Shown in pieces: positions 9,080 through 17,752 of a DNA stretch of 64,000 bases. The position numbers were made by a program, and so were the translations under genes. The first letter of the stretch is position 1. Every line of letters starts with the position of its first letter. This DNA is from Mycoplana dimorpha. GTDB lineage: Bacteria > Pseudomonadota > Alphaproteobacteria > Rhizobiales > Rhizobiaceae. Location: positions 124,001-188,000 of the forward strand of contig NZ_PZZZ01000008.1 of NCBI RefSeq assembly GCF_003046475.1. The letters are read 5' to 3'. The notes below the pieces were generated by a model. The model was not told the DNA's origin, ran no database searches, and saw only the letters and a program-made list of their open reading frames with translations.

Positions 9080-9715
9080 ATGTCGTTCGAACACTGGTTC
9101 GCCTTCGCTGCCGCGTCAGCCGTCATGCTGGCGATCCCTGGGCCTACCATCCTGCTCGTCATTTCTTACGCACTCGGCCACGGCCGCCGGACGGCTGGGG
9201 CGACGGTCGCCGGCGTGGCGCTCGGCGATTTCACCGCCATGACCGCCTCGATGCTCGGCCTCGGCGCGCTGCTCGCCACCTCGGCGGCGATCTTCACCGC
9301 CCTCAAGTGGATCGGCGCCGCCTACCTCCTGTGGCTCGGCCTCAAGCTGTGGCGTGCGCCGGTCGCCGGAAGCGACGCCAACCCGGCAGGGACGACGCGG
9401 GAAGAAAAGCCGATGCGCATCTTCGCCCATGCCTATGTGGTGACGGCGCTCAACCCGAAAAGCATCGTCTTCTTCGTCGCCTTCCTGCCGCAGTTTCTGG
9501 ACCTGTCGCGGCCGATCGCGCCGCAGATGGTGATCTTCGAGATCACCTTCCTCGTCCTCGCCACCGCCAATGCACTGGCCTATGCCCTGATGGCTTCGGC
9601 CGCGCGCGGAACGATCCGTAAGCCCGGGGTCCAGAAGGTCGTCAATCGGGTGGGCGGATCGCTCCTGATGGGGGCCGGGCTGCTTACGGCTGGGCTGCGG
9701 CGGGTCTCCGCCTGA
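9080..9715 (+). CDS. LysE/RhtB-family amino acid exporter
   Basis: Inner membrane exporter of 211 aa with five to six hydrophobic segments. The family signature AIPGPT lies near the N-terminus (about residues 19-24), and a conserved LNPK tetrad sits mid-protein. LysE/RhtB proteins export amino acids or their analogues; the substrate cannot be inferred here. The frame is open 20 codons further upstream, but the ATG at 9080 is the start that gives a normal family N-terminus and is preceded by GGGGAG. That Shine-Dalgarno lies inside the stem of the preceding hairpin, so translation may be restrained. Confidence 0.88.
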   Translation: MSFEHWFAFAAASAVMLAIPGPTILLVISYALGHGRRTAGATVAGVALGDFTAMTASMLGLGALLATSAAIFTALKWIGAAYLLWLGLKLWRAPVAGSDANPAGTTREEKPMRIFAHAYVVTALNPKSIVFFVAFLPQFLDLSRPIAPQMVIFEITFLVLATANALAYALMASAARGTIRKPGVQKVVNRVGGSLLMGAGLLTAGLRRVSA

Positions 9716-9851
9716 CGCGGCTATCGGCCTCGCCGGGTTGCCCGGCGCGGTTCGATGGGCTAATGGACGAACCACGGTCGAAGCGCCGTTGATTTGCAAT
9801 CGCGCCGGAAACGCCAAGTTTTCGAGCCCTGAGGCAGACGAGAGCGACCTG

Positions 9852-10754
9852 ATGGCAGACAGACACCCGACCCATGCGAAGCGTTTCATGACGGCAGGCT
9901 GCGCCACGGCATTGCTTGTTCTCGGCGGCTGCGCCAGCGTCATCGAAACACCGGTCGAGGACATGGCGGCCATGCAAACGGTGATGCCGATCGCAAAACC
10001 CGGCACCGAAATGACCGCCGATGCCCTGCCCGCGCCGCTCGCCGATCCGGATGCGGCCGAAACCCGCGACGTGCAGACGGTCGCAGCGGCCGTCGAGGTC
10101 ACCCGCGCCAGCAATGCCGAAATGGCCATCGCGGCGGCCACGCCGCAGCCCGAACTGCAGGCCGCCTCCACGGTGCCGGTTCCGACCAGTCCCGACCCTG
10201 CCCCGGCAAAGTTCATCCCGGTCGCGTTCGAAACGGCGGTGATGGAGCCGGGCTTCGACACCGGCGAGCCGCAGGGACTGGAGCAGCTCGTCGCCTCGCT
10301 CCAGGTCGTGCCGACGGCAAAGCCGACGCTGCAGCCGGTTGCTTTTGCAGCGCCGCAAGCCAGGTCGGCTCTCCAGCCGAGCCAGCAGGCATTCGAGAAA
10401 TCAGGCACCCCGGTCGATGCCCTGATCACCAAGTACGCCGAGATCTATGAAATTCCGGAGGCGCTCCTCCACCGCGTCATCAAGCGCGAGAGCCGCTACA
10501 ATCCGCGGGCCTATCATTCCGGCAACTACGGCCTCATGCAGATTCGCTACAACACGGCCAAGGGCATGGGCTACGAGGGCACGCCCGACGGTCTGTTCGA
10601 TGCCGAGACGAACATCAAGTACGGCGCGAAATACCTGCGCGGCGCCCTGATGGTCGCCGACAATCAGCATGACGGCGCGGTGCGCCTCTACGCCAGCGGC
10701 TACTACTACACTGCGAAGAGCAAGGGCCTCCTTGAAGAAACCGGCCTGAAGTAG
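9852..10754 (+). CDS. Lipoprotein lytic transglycosylase (SLT domain)
   Basis: The protein has 300 aa. Its N-terminal signal has the lipobox LGGC, so C27 is probably lipidated and the protein anchored in the outer membrane. A long low-complexity Ala/Pro linker (about 30-190) leads to a C-terminal SLT domain. The catalytic glutamate is E213 in KRESRYN, followed by GLMQIR. The usual YNAG motif is replaced by YASGYYY, so the substrate groove differs from the classical Slt. The ATG at 9852 was chosen because upstream in-frame codons would spoil the signal peptide. It may work with the other nearby wall hydrolases. Confidence 0.85.
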   Translation: MADRHPTHAKRFMTAGCATALLVLGGCASVIETPVEDMAAMQTVMPIAKPGTEMTADALPAPLADPDAAETRDVQTVAAAVEVTRASNAEMAIAAATPQPELQAASTVPVPTSPDPAPAKFIPVAFETAVMEPGFDTGEPQGLEQLVASLQVVPTAKPTLQPVAFAAPQARSALQPSQQAFEKSGTPVDALITKYAEIYEIPEALLHRVIKRESRYNPRAYHSGNYGLMQIRYNTAKGMGYEGTPDGLFDAETNIKYGAKYLRGALMVADNQHDGAVRLYASGYYYTAKSKGLLEETGLK

Positions 10755-10781
10755 GCGCCGGATTACAGCCTCTGAGCCAAT

Positions 10782-12194
10782 TCAGCCTTTCGTCGCGAGC
10801 GCGTCGACGACCTGCCGCACCAATTCCTGCGGGCGATAATCCAGCCTCGAAGGCGTCAGGCCGAGGCGGATCACGGCGATCTGTCGCGATGGGATGACCG
10901 CGATCGACTGGCCGTCATGGCCGAGCATCCAGAACGTGTCCGCCGGCAGCCCGTAGCGGGCGTTCGCCACGCCTCCCGGACCGTTGATCCAGGTCTGCAC
11001 GTGGCTGTAGGCGCCGTTCGAGACCGAGGTCGGCGTCCCCATCGCTTTCACGAATCCTTCCGGCAGCAGCCGAACCCCGTTCCACCGGCCGTCGTCGAGA
11101 AGCAGTTGCGCGAAGCGGGCCCAGTCGCGTGCCGTCGCATACATGTAGGACGAGCCGACGAAAATGCCGGTCTCGTCCGTCTCCATCACGGCGCTGCGCA
11201 TGCCGAGCGGGCCGAATAGGGCGGAGGCCGGATAGGATAGCGCCGTCCACCGATCGCCGAGCACGTTCATGAAGACATGCGAGAGCAGGACGGCGGTGCC
11301 GCTGGAATAGTTGAACCGCTCGCCGGGATTGGCGTCGAGCGGCAGGGACCAGACGAACCGCGCCATGTTCGGCTCGAGAAAGAGCATGCGTGTCACGTCT
11401 GTGACATTGCCGTAGCCCTCGTTGAAGGCGAGTCCGTCCTGCATGGCGAGGAGGTCGGCGACGGTGATCTTCGCGCGCGCGTCACCCTGCCAGCCGGCGA
11501 AGAGGTTCGACTGAAGCGGCGAAAGCTGCCCGTCCTTGACAAGCCGGCCAACGAGCGCCGCGTTGACGGTCTTGGTGAGCGACCAGCCGAGCAGCGGCAC
11601 GTCAGCGGAAAAGCCGTCGCCATACCGCTCGCCGACCAGCCGGCCGTCATGCACGACCACGACGCTGCGCATACCGGGGCCGACGAGGTCCGGATCGTCG
11701 AGCAAGGCGGCAAGCCCAGGATCGGCGCTGCCCGTTTCGCCCTCGGGCCAGGGACGATCGGCTGGCGGCGGGGCGATTTTGGGCAGAACGACGTCCGCGA
11801 CGGCCTGTTGCGCGGCAACGAAGTCGCCATCCGGCACATTGGCACAACCGAATCCCTCCCGATAGGCCGCATAGTTGGGCGCAAAGATGCCGAGCAGCGA
11901 TGCCGTGACCGTCTTGTCGACGCGGTCAACGGACTGGTGCATCAGGCGCAGCAGCGGATGGCCGGGCGCCTGCACGTCCAGCGCAAGAACGGCATCAGGG
12001 TCGCGGCCGGCAATGAAAACGTTGGAGCAGACGATCTTGGCGGCATAGCCGGAGCCGACGCTGAGCAGTTCGGGCGGGCGCGCGATTAGCCAACTGGCGG
12101 CAATTGCCAGCACCACGGAAGCCCCGATCGTTGTTCTTGCCGCAATTCGCCGCAATCGCCCCATTCGCGCTCCCCTCGCCTCGGCGGCAGACAA
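10782..12194 (-). CDS. Serine hydrolase of the class C beta-lactamase / 6-aminohexanoate-dimer hydrolase fold
   Basis: The protein has 470 aa. An N-terminal hydrophobic segment (about 22-38) acts as signal or anchor, so the catalytic domain is probably periplasmic. The nucleophile motif is S205-L-T-K208 (SxxK). A tyrosine in NYSSG lies at the position of the second catalytic residue, and HDGQS near the end takes the KTG-like place. Such enzymes hydrolyse esters, amides or D-peptides; the natural substrate is unknown. An alternative start at 12164 would remove ten residues. It faces btaA across a 175-bp shared upstream region containing a PHO box. Confidence 0.82.
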   Translation of the reverse strand: MSAAEARGARMGRLRRIAARTTIGASVVLAIAASWLIARPPELLSVGSGYAAKIVCSNVFIAGRDPDAVLALDVQAPGHPLLRLMHQSVDRVDKTVTASLLGIFAPNYAAYREGFGCANVPDGDFVAAQQAVADVVLPKIAPPPADRPWPEGETGSADPGLAALLDDPDLVGPGMRSVVVVHDGRLVGERYGDGFSADVPLLGWSLTKTVNAALVGRLVKDGQLSPLQSNLFAGWQGDARAKITVADLLAMQDGLAFNEGYGNVTDVTRMLFLEPNMARFVWSLPLDANPGERFNYSSGTAVLLSHVFMNVLGDRWTALSYPASALFGPLGMRSAVMETDETGIFVGSSYMYATARDWARFAQLLLDDGRWNGVRLLPEGFVKAMGTPTSVSNGAYSHVQTWINGPGGVANARYGLPADTFWMLGHDGQSIAVIPSRQIAVIRLGLTPSRLDYRPQELVRQVVDALATKG

Positions 12195-12305
12195 TCAAAA
12201 ATCGGTTCTCCTGAAAAGAGCCATTCCGAAGCGACGATCCAGCCTTGGCACCAAGTGAAGGTAGCAGCGCCGGCCGCCCGCCGTTGTCCACACCGCCTGC
12301 CGGTC

Positions 12306-12323
12306 CGGTCATCAAACTGTAGC
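12306..12323 (+). promoter_or_regulatory. PHO box upstream of btaAB
   Basis: CGGTCAT-CAAA-CTGTAGC is a tandem of two 7-bp half-sites separated by 4 bp, matching the PhoB consensus CTGTCAT-N4-CTGTCAT at 6 of 7 and 4 of 7 positions. It ends 46 bp before the btaA ATG. In Sinorhizobium, diacylglyceryl-trimethylhomoserine synthesis is known to be switched on by PhoB under phosphate limitation, which supports the assignment. Confidence 0.7.
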
Positions 12324-12369
12324 GCACCGCAGTTATTGCCCGTCAAAGGCCCACAGCTGAGACGGTATC

Positions 12370-13617
12370 ATGAGCGAACTCGCCAGGAATGCGCATTACG
12401 GGAACAACGGGAAACTCAGGTCGGCGCTGCTGCAGCACCGGGCGTTGACGTTCGAGGGACTGTCCGAGCGCCTGTTCGGCCTGCTTTTCTCCGGCCTCGT
12501 CTACCCGCAGATCTGGGAGGATCCGGCCGTCGACATCGAGGCGATGGAGCTTTCGGCCGGACAACGGATTGTCACGATCGGCTCTGGCGGATGCAACATG
12601 CTCGCCTATCTCTCCCGCGCGCCCGAATCGATCGACGTGGTGGATCTGAACCCGCACCATATCGCCCTGAACCGGCTGAAGCTCGCCGCCTTCCGTCACC
12701 TGCCGACCCATGCCGACGTGACGCGCTTTCTCTGCGGCAACGGCGGAACGGCCAACGAGCAGGCCTACCGGCTCTTCATCGAGCCGAAGCTCGATCGGTC
12801 GGTGCGCGACTACTGGAACGGCCGCACCCGGCTCGGACGACGGCGGATCGGCGTGTTCGAGCGCAACATCTATCGCACCGGCCTGCTCGGCCGCTTCATC
12901 TTGCTCGGCCACATCGTCGCCCGCCTCCACGGCGTCGATCCCCGCGAATTCGCAAAGACCCGTTCGCTGCGCGAGCAGCGGCAGTTCTTCGAGACCCGCA
13001 TCGCGCCACTGTTCGACCGGCCGCTGATTCGCTGGCTGACCTCGAGAAAGGCGTCGCTGTTCGGCCTCGGCATACCGCCGCAGCAGTTCGACGAGCTCGC
13101 CAGCCTTAATGGCGGCAACTCGGTCGCACCCGTGCTGCGCCAGCGCCTCGAGAAGCTGACCTGCCACTTCCCACTGAAGGACAACTATTTCGCCTGGCAG
13201 GCCTTCGCCCGGCGCTATCCGACCGAGCAGGAGGGCCGGCTGCCGGATTACCTCGCCGCCGAGCACTACGCGGCGATCCGCACCCGTGCGGAGCGGGTCC
13301 GCGTCCACCATGCCAGCTTCACCGAACTGCTGGCCACCAAGCCGGCCGGCTCGGTCGACCGCTTCGTGCTGCTCGATGCACAGGACTGGATGAACGAAGG
13401 ACAGCTCAACGAACTCTGGAGCGAGATCAGCCGCACCGCTGCGGAGGGTGCTGTGGTGATCTTCCGGACGGCGGCCGAACGCAGCATTCTCGACGGCAAG
13501 CTCTCCCCGGCCCTCCTCGACCTGTGGCACTACGAGCAGGAGCGCTCGCTGGCGCTCGGCCGGCGCGACCGGTCGGCCATATACGGCGGTTTCCACATCT
13601 ATCGGAAGAAGTCTTAA
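12370..13617 (+). CDS. btaA: S-adenosylmethionine:diacylglycerol 3-amino-3-carboxypropyl transferase BtaA
   Basis: First enzyme of betaine-lipid (DGTS) synthesis. It moves the aminocarboxypropyl group of SAM to diacylglycerol, giving diacylglyceryl-homoserine at the inner membrane. The protein has 415 aa, of the DUF3419 family. The N-terminal region around YPQIWEDP and the SAM loop TIGSGGCNML (about 69-78) followed by VDLNPHH are typical. The stop codon shares one base with the btaB start (TAATG). Making phosphorus-free lipids lets the cell spare phosphate; a PHO box upstream agrees with that role. Confidence 0.95.
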   Translation: MSELARNAHYGNNGKLRSALLQHRALTFEGLSERLFGLLFSGLVYPQIWEDPAVDIEAMELSAGQRIVTIGSGGCNMLAYLSRAPESIDVVDLNPHHIALNRLKLAAFRHLPTHADVTRFLCGNGGTANEQAYRLFIEPKLDRSVRDYWNGRTRLGRRRIGVFERNIYRTGLLGRFILLGHIVARLHGVDPREFAKTRSLREQRQFFETRIAPLFDRPLIRWLTSRKASLFGLGIPPQQFDELASLNGGNSVAPVLRQRLEKLTCHFPLKDNYFAWQAFARRYPTEQEGRLPDYLAAEHYAAIRTRAERVRVHHASFTELLATKPAGSVDRFVLLDAQDWMNEGQLNELWSEISRTAAEGAVVIFRTAAERSILDGKLSPALLDLWHYEQERSLALGRRDRSAIYGGFHIYRKKS

Positions 13618-14294
13618 TGGCACGACAGGCGTTCGATCCGGAAGCAATATTGCAAGGCGAACACGCGGAGAGGATGGACCGGCAATACCGGTATCAACGC
13701 CACGTCTACGATCTGACGCGGAAATACTATCTCTTCGGCCGCGATCGCCTGCTCCGCGGGATCGCGGCGGAGGCAGGCCAGTCGATCCTGGAGGTCGGCT
13801 GCGGCACCGGCCGCAATATCGAGCAGCTGGCGCGCCTCTATCCACAGGCGCGTCTCTTCGGCCTCGATATTTCCGGCAACATGCTGCAGACGGCCGAGAA
13901 GCGCTTTGCCCGGCGAAAGGCTGGCCGGCCCGTGCTGCGGCTGGCCGACGCCACCGCCTATGCCCCCGAAGACTTCGGCGAGGCAGGTTTCGACAGGATC
14001 GTCATCTCCTATTCGCTGTCGATGATTCCCGCCTGGCAGGCTGCCGTCATGAACTCGATCCAGAGCCTCAATCCCGGTGGTTCGCTGCATGTGGTCGACT
14101 TCGGCCAGCAGGAGCAGCTGCCCGCCGCCTTCCGCCGGGCCCTGCGAAGCTGGCTGGAGCGGTTCCACGTCACGCCGCGCGCCGATCTTTTCCGTGTCCT
14201 GGAGGAAGCAGCAGCCGCACGCGGCGCGGTCGTCGCGACCGAGCGCCCCTATCGCGGCTATGCCTGGCTGGCTGTTGCAAAAATGCCAGCTTGA
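13617..14294 (+). CDS. btaB: Diacylglyceryl-homoserine N-methyltransferase BtaB
   Basis: Methylates diacylglyceryl-homoserine three times with SAM to give the betaine lipid DGTS. The protein has 225 aa. The class I methyltransferase loop EVGCGTGRN is at residues 59-67, the acidic LDISGNML motif follows, and a post-I region around IVISYSLSMIP completes the fold. It is translationally coupled to btaA (TAATG). The open frame extends into btaA, but the family N-terminus MARQAF starts at the overlapping ATG. Confidence 0.94.
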   Translation: MARQAFDPEAILQGEHAERMDRQYRYQRHVYDLTRKYYLFGRDRLLRGIAAEAGQSILEVGCGTGRNIEQLARLYPQARLFGLDISGNMLQTAEKRFARRKAGRPVLRLADATAYAPEDFGEAGFDRIVISYSLSMIPAWQAAVMNSIQSLNPGGSLHVVDFGQQEQLPAAFRRALRSWLERFHVTPRADLFRVLEEAAAARGAVVATERPYRGYAWLAVAKMPA

Positions 14295-14428
14295 AACACC
14301 TTCTGCCTTCTTCGCCCAATTTGCCCGATTTTGCGCCTCATTCTGTGAGAACCCTCGAATCTTGAGGGGGTTGTATCTCGTTTGCCGACGCTTTGGGGCT
14401 GCGTCTGCATGGTAATGAAGCAGAAGGA

Positions 14429-15094
14429 ATGACAACCATGAAAACACTCTACATCGGTGCTGCTGCGCTTGCGATTGCCTCCGCGGCGACAACCGCCCGG
14501 GCGGCCGATCTGGCCCAGGTAGAGGCGCCGGCGGCGCCGATCATCGAGGAAGTGTCCGGGGTTTATGACTGGAACGGCTTCTATGTCGGTGCGATGACCG
14601 GCTACGACTGGATCGATGCCGATACGAACGACGCCGGCTTCAAGTCCAGCCCGAGTCTCGACGGTTGGGCGCTCGGTGGCTACACCGGTTACAACTACCA
14701 GACCGGCCCCTGGGTCATGGGTCTCGAAGGCGACGTCAAGTACAACTGGAGTGACGACAACTTCGACCTCGGCGGCATTCCGATGAACCTCGAGACGAAC
14801 TGGAGCGGCTCGCTGCGCGCCCGCGTCGGCTACGCCTTCGACCGTACGCTCGTCTACGGGACCGGCGGTTACGCCTTCACCAATGCCGAGCTGACCGACC
14901 GCGGCACCGGCGCTAGCGACGACAAGACCTTCCACGGCTGGACGATCGGCGCGGGCATCGAGCAGGCCTTCACCGACAACCTGATCGGGCGTGCCGAATA
15001 CCGCTACACCGATTACGGCGACAAGAACCTGATGGGCGTCAACACCGACCTCAGCAGCAACACGCTGATGCTCGGCGTCGGCTGGAAGTTCTGA
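14429..15094 (+). CDS. Omp25/RopB-type outer membrane beta-barrel protein
   Basis: Small outer membrane protein of 221 aa. A signal peptide ends near residue 24 (ARA-AD). The rest is alternating beta-strand sequence with the Omp25/Omp31 family motifs: YDWNGFYVG near the start, SLRARVGYAFD in the middle, EYRYTDYG late, and a terminal WKF aromatic for BAM recognition. Shine-Dalgarno AGAAGGA lies just before the ATG at 14429. Related rhizobial and Brucella proteins stabilise the outer membrane. A second, diverged family member lies at 32781-33416. Confidence 0.9.
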   Translation: MTTMKTLYIGAAALAIASAATTARAADLAQVEAPAAPIIEEVSGVYDWNGFYVGAMTGYDWIDADTNDAGFKSSPSLDGWALGGYTGYNYQTGPWVMGLEGDVKYNWSDDNFDLGGIPMNLETNWSGSLRARVGYAFDRTLVYGTGGYAFTNAELTDRGTGASDDKTFHGWTIGAGIEQAFTDNLIGRAEYRYTDYGDKNLMGVNTDLSSNTLMLGVGWKF

Positions 15095-15101
15095 TCCGCG
15101 C

Positions 15102-15135
15102 GATGGCCGGCCGGCGGACCTGTAGGCCGGCCATC
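15102..15135 (+). terminator. Strong hairpin after the outer membrane protein gene
   Basis: GATGGCCGGCC (15102-15112) pairs perfectly over 11 bp with GGCCGGCCATC (15125-15135). It starts 8 bp after the stop codon. No clear T-run follows, so it is either a terminator of the weak-tail type or a 3' mRNA-stabilising stem, which would suit an abundant outer membrane protein. Confidence 0.55.
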
Positions 15136-15253
15136 GGCATCCCGCCGCGATCGTGACCAAAATCCGATCGCGGCAGGATCTGGCGTCGAACGGCGCCCTT
15201 TACCGAATCCCGGATGTCGGGCAGTATCCGCCTGCCTCTGCATCGGGACATTC

Positions 15254-16051
15254 ATGCACCGTTTCATTCCGGCCCTCCTTGCGCCTCTCGTCCTTGCGGC
15301 ATCGTGCTCGTCGGTGGATTACGATCTCATCTCCACGACCGGTCCCAAGCCGCGATTCGAGGACAGTGATCCGCAGAAATTCGGCGCCCGCACGCCACAC
15401 CACCATGAGGTGCATGGCATCGACGTTTCGAAGTGGAACGGCGACATCGACTGGCCGGCGGTAAAGGCCTCGGGCATCTCCTTCGCCTTCATCAAGGCGA
15501 CGGAAGGGACGGACAGGATCGACCCGCGCTTCGACGGTTACTGGCGCGACGCGCGCGCTGCCGGCATCGCGCATGCGCCCTACCATTTCTACTATTTCTG
15601 CTCGACCCCGGACGCACAGGCCGACTGGTTCATCAGGAGCGTACCCAGGAGCGCGGCGCTGCTGCCACCGGTGCTCGACGCGGAGTGGAACCCGGCTTCG
15701 CCGACCTGCCGCAAGCGCCCGCCGCCTGCCGAGGTGCACGCCAACCTCCAGCGTTTCCTCGACCGGATCGAGGCACATTACGGCAAGCGCCCGATCATCT
15801 ACACGACAGTCGACTTCCATCGTCAGAACATGGCCGGCCATTTCGACAAGTATCACCTCTGGCTGCGCGCCGTGGCCGATCATCCGGACAATGTCTACGG
15901 CCGCAAGTGGGCGTTCTGGCAATATACCAGTACCGGCATCGTGCCCGGCATCACGGGTGAAACCGACATCAACGCCTTCGCCGGCTCTCGCCGCAACTGG
16001 GAGCGGTGGCTTGCCGAGGTCTCGAAGCAGAGCCTTTCCGCGCTGGAGTGA
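15254..16051 (+). CDS. GH25 lysozyme-like lipoprotein
   Basis: Predicted peptidoglycan N-acetylmuramidase of glycoside hydrolase family 25, 265 aa. The signal sequence ends in LAASC, giving a probable lipidated cysteine at C18. The GH25 barrel follows: GIDVSKWNGDIDW (catalytic-face Asp57), FIKATEGT, and the catalytic pair D142/E144 in VLDAEW. The late motif FWQYTSTG is typical of the family. The catalytic residues are intact, so activity is expected. One of several wall hydrolases in this part of the window. No obvious operon partner. Confidence 0.9.
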   Translation: MHRFIPALLAPLVLAASCSSVDYDLISTTGPKPRFEDSDPQKFGARTPHHHEVHGIDVSKWNGDIDWPAVKASGISFAFIKATEGTDRIDPRFDGYWRDARAAGIAHAPYHFYYFCSTPDAQADWFIRSVPRSAALLPPVLDAEWNPASPTCRKRPPPAEVHANLQRFLDRIEAHYGKRPIIYTTVDFHRQNMAGHFDKYHLWLRAVADHPDNVYGRKWAFWQYTSTGIVPGITGETDINAFAGSRRNWERWLAEVSKQSLSALE

Positions 16052-16320
16052 TGCATTCTGTCGAAGCAGCTTCTGTCAGGCAGGGGCGATTTGCCAAGGG
16101 CATCCCTGAAGGTAAATCCGAGTCGCCTAGCGCTAAACTGGCACGCCCAGGGCCAGCGCGAACTGCCTCCCGATCGACCGGCCCGCTTGGCCGCAGGCTT
16201 TGACTGAAGCGCCAGCCAACCGGTCAACCATGCGGCTCGATTCGAGCCAAAAACCCTTCGGGTCCAACCTGGCCAAAGGCCAACCGACAGTCGAAAAACC
16301 GGCGATCAACAGGGTCATTT

Positions 16321-16345
16321 GGCGGCGGGCAAAGCGCCGCCTTTT
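16321..16345 (+). terminator. GC hairpin with T-run
   Basis: GGCGGCG (16321-16327) pairs with CGCCGCC (16335-16341), loop 7, followed by four T. It lies 270 bp after the GH25 gene and 61 bp before the MltB-like ATG, and is oriented to stop rightward transcription. Nothing else in 16052-16405 could be recognised as a gene. Confidence 0.55.
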
Positions 16346-16405
16346 CGTTCTTGCTTCGGTCACAGTAATCTGAGAAGGCGGGGCAACCGAATGAAAGGAC
16401 CCACC

Positions 16406-17620
16406 ATGCAACCGCGTTTTCTGCCACTCGGCGCCATTCTGGCGCTGTTTCTTTCCGGCACTGCTCTTGCTCAGCAGGCCGCAAGCCCGTCTGCCGCGCC
16501 CGGCGTCGCATGCGGGGGCGATCTCGCCACCTTCCTTGACGGCGTGAAGGCGGAGGCCGTCGCAAAGGGCGTTCCTGCCGATGTGGTGCACCGCGCGCTT
16601 GCCGGTGCGGCGATCGACCAGAAGGTGCTTTCCCGCGACCGTGCCCAGGGCGTGTTCCGGCAGACCTTCCTGGAGTTTTCCAGCCGCACGGTCAGCCGCT
16701 CGCGCCTCGATATCGGCCGCAAGAAGCTGCAGGAACTGTCCCATGTGTTCCAGCGCGCCGAGCACGAGTTCGGCGTTCCCGGACCGGTAATCGCGGCATT
16801 CTGGGCGATGGAGACCGATTTCGGCGCCGTCCAGGGCGACTTCAACACCCGCAATGCCCTCGTCACCCTCGCTCATGACTGCCGCCGGCCGGAGCTGTTC
16901 CGCCCGCAGTTGATCGCGGCGATCGAGATGGTGCAGCACGGCGACCTCGACCCCGCCTCGACGACCGGCGCCTGGGCCGGCGAGATCGGCCAGGTGCAGA
17001 TGCTGCCGAAGGATATCATCGCCTTTGGGGTCGACGGCGACGGCGACGGCCACGTCAACGTCAAGGCCAGCGCGCCGGATGCGATCCTGACGGCGGCGAA
17101 ATTCATCCAGAACCTCGGCTTCAAAAAAGGAGAGCCGTGGATCCAGGAGGTCTCGGTGCCCGAAACCCTGCCTTTCGAAAAGACCGGGCTGCAGGAGGGC
17201 ATGAACGCCGGCGACTGGTTTGCCCTCGGCGTGACGCCGCGCGACGGCGACACGCGGTTTGCCAACCTCGCCTCGTCGCTGGTGCTGCCGCAGGGACGCA
17301 AGGGGCCGGCCTTCATCACCTACCCGAACTTCAACGTCTATCTCGAATGGAACCAGTCGTTCATCTACACGACTTCGGCGGCCCATTTCGCCACCCGCCT
17401 GGCCGGCGCGCCGCCCTATGAGAAGGGCCAGCCCGAGCAGGGTCTCGACGACGGCGGCATGAAGGCGTTGCAGACGCGGCTTGTCGAACTCGGGCACGAC
17501 GTCGGCAAGATCGACGGCATTCTCGGCTCCGGCACGCGCACGGCGATCCAGAAGGAACAGTTGCGCCTTGGCATGCCGGCCGACGGCTGGGCGACGCCGG
17601 CGCTGCTCGGGGCCCTCTGA
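16406..17620 (+). CDS. Lytic murein transglycosylase, MltB family, with C-terminal peptidoglycan-binding domain
   Basis: The protein has 404 aa. A signal peptide ends near residue 22 (ALA-QQ) with no lipobox, so the enzyme is probably soluble in the periplasm. The MltB/SLT_2 catalytic domain holds the probable catalytic glutamate E136 in FWAMETDFG, then NTRNAL, GQVQMLP and the Asp-rich DGDGDGHVN loop. A PG_binding_1 domain fills the last 65 residues. The start at 16406 was chosen because AAAGGA lies 7 bp before it; an ATG 15 bp upstream is in frame but lacks such a site. Confidence 0.92.
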   Translation: MQPRFLPLGAILALFLSGTALAQQAASPSAAPGVACGGDLATFLDGVKAEAVAKGVPADVVHRALAGAAIDQKVLSRDRAQGVFRQTFLEFSSRTVSRSRLDIGRKKLQELSHVFQRAEHEFGVPGPVIAAFWAMETDFGAVQGDFNTRNALVTLAHDCRRPELFRPQLIAAIEMVQHGDLDPASTTGAWAGEIGQVQMLPKDIIAFGVDGDGDGHVNVKASAPDAILTAAKFIQNLGFKKGEPWIQEVSVPETLPFEKTGLQEGMNAGDWFALGVTPRDGDTRFANLASSLVLPQGRKGPAFITYPNFNVYLEWNQSFIYTTSAAHFATRLAGAPPYEKGQPEQGLDDGGMKALQTRLVELGHDVGKIDGILGSGTRTAIQKEQLRLGMPADGWATPALLGAL

Positions 17621-17752
17621 GCGGCGGCGCTGTAGTCGTCCGTCCGCCTCACATCACAGGGGCGATCTGACGGGCGAGATGCGTGGCGCAGGAAACGGGT
17701 GGCAAGGCCGCCAGCGCCACGCTATTGCTTCCCCCAGCAAGAGGGGGCGCAA

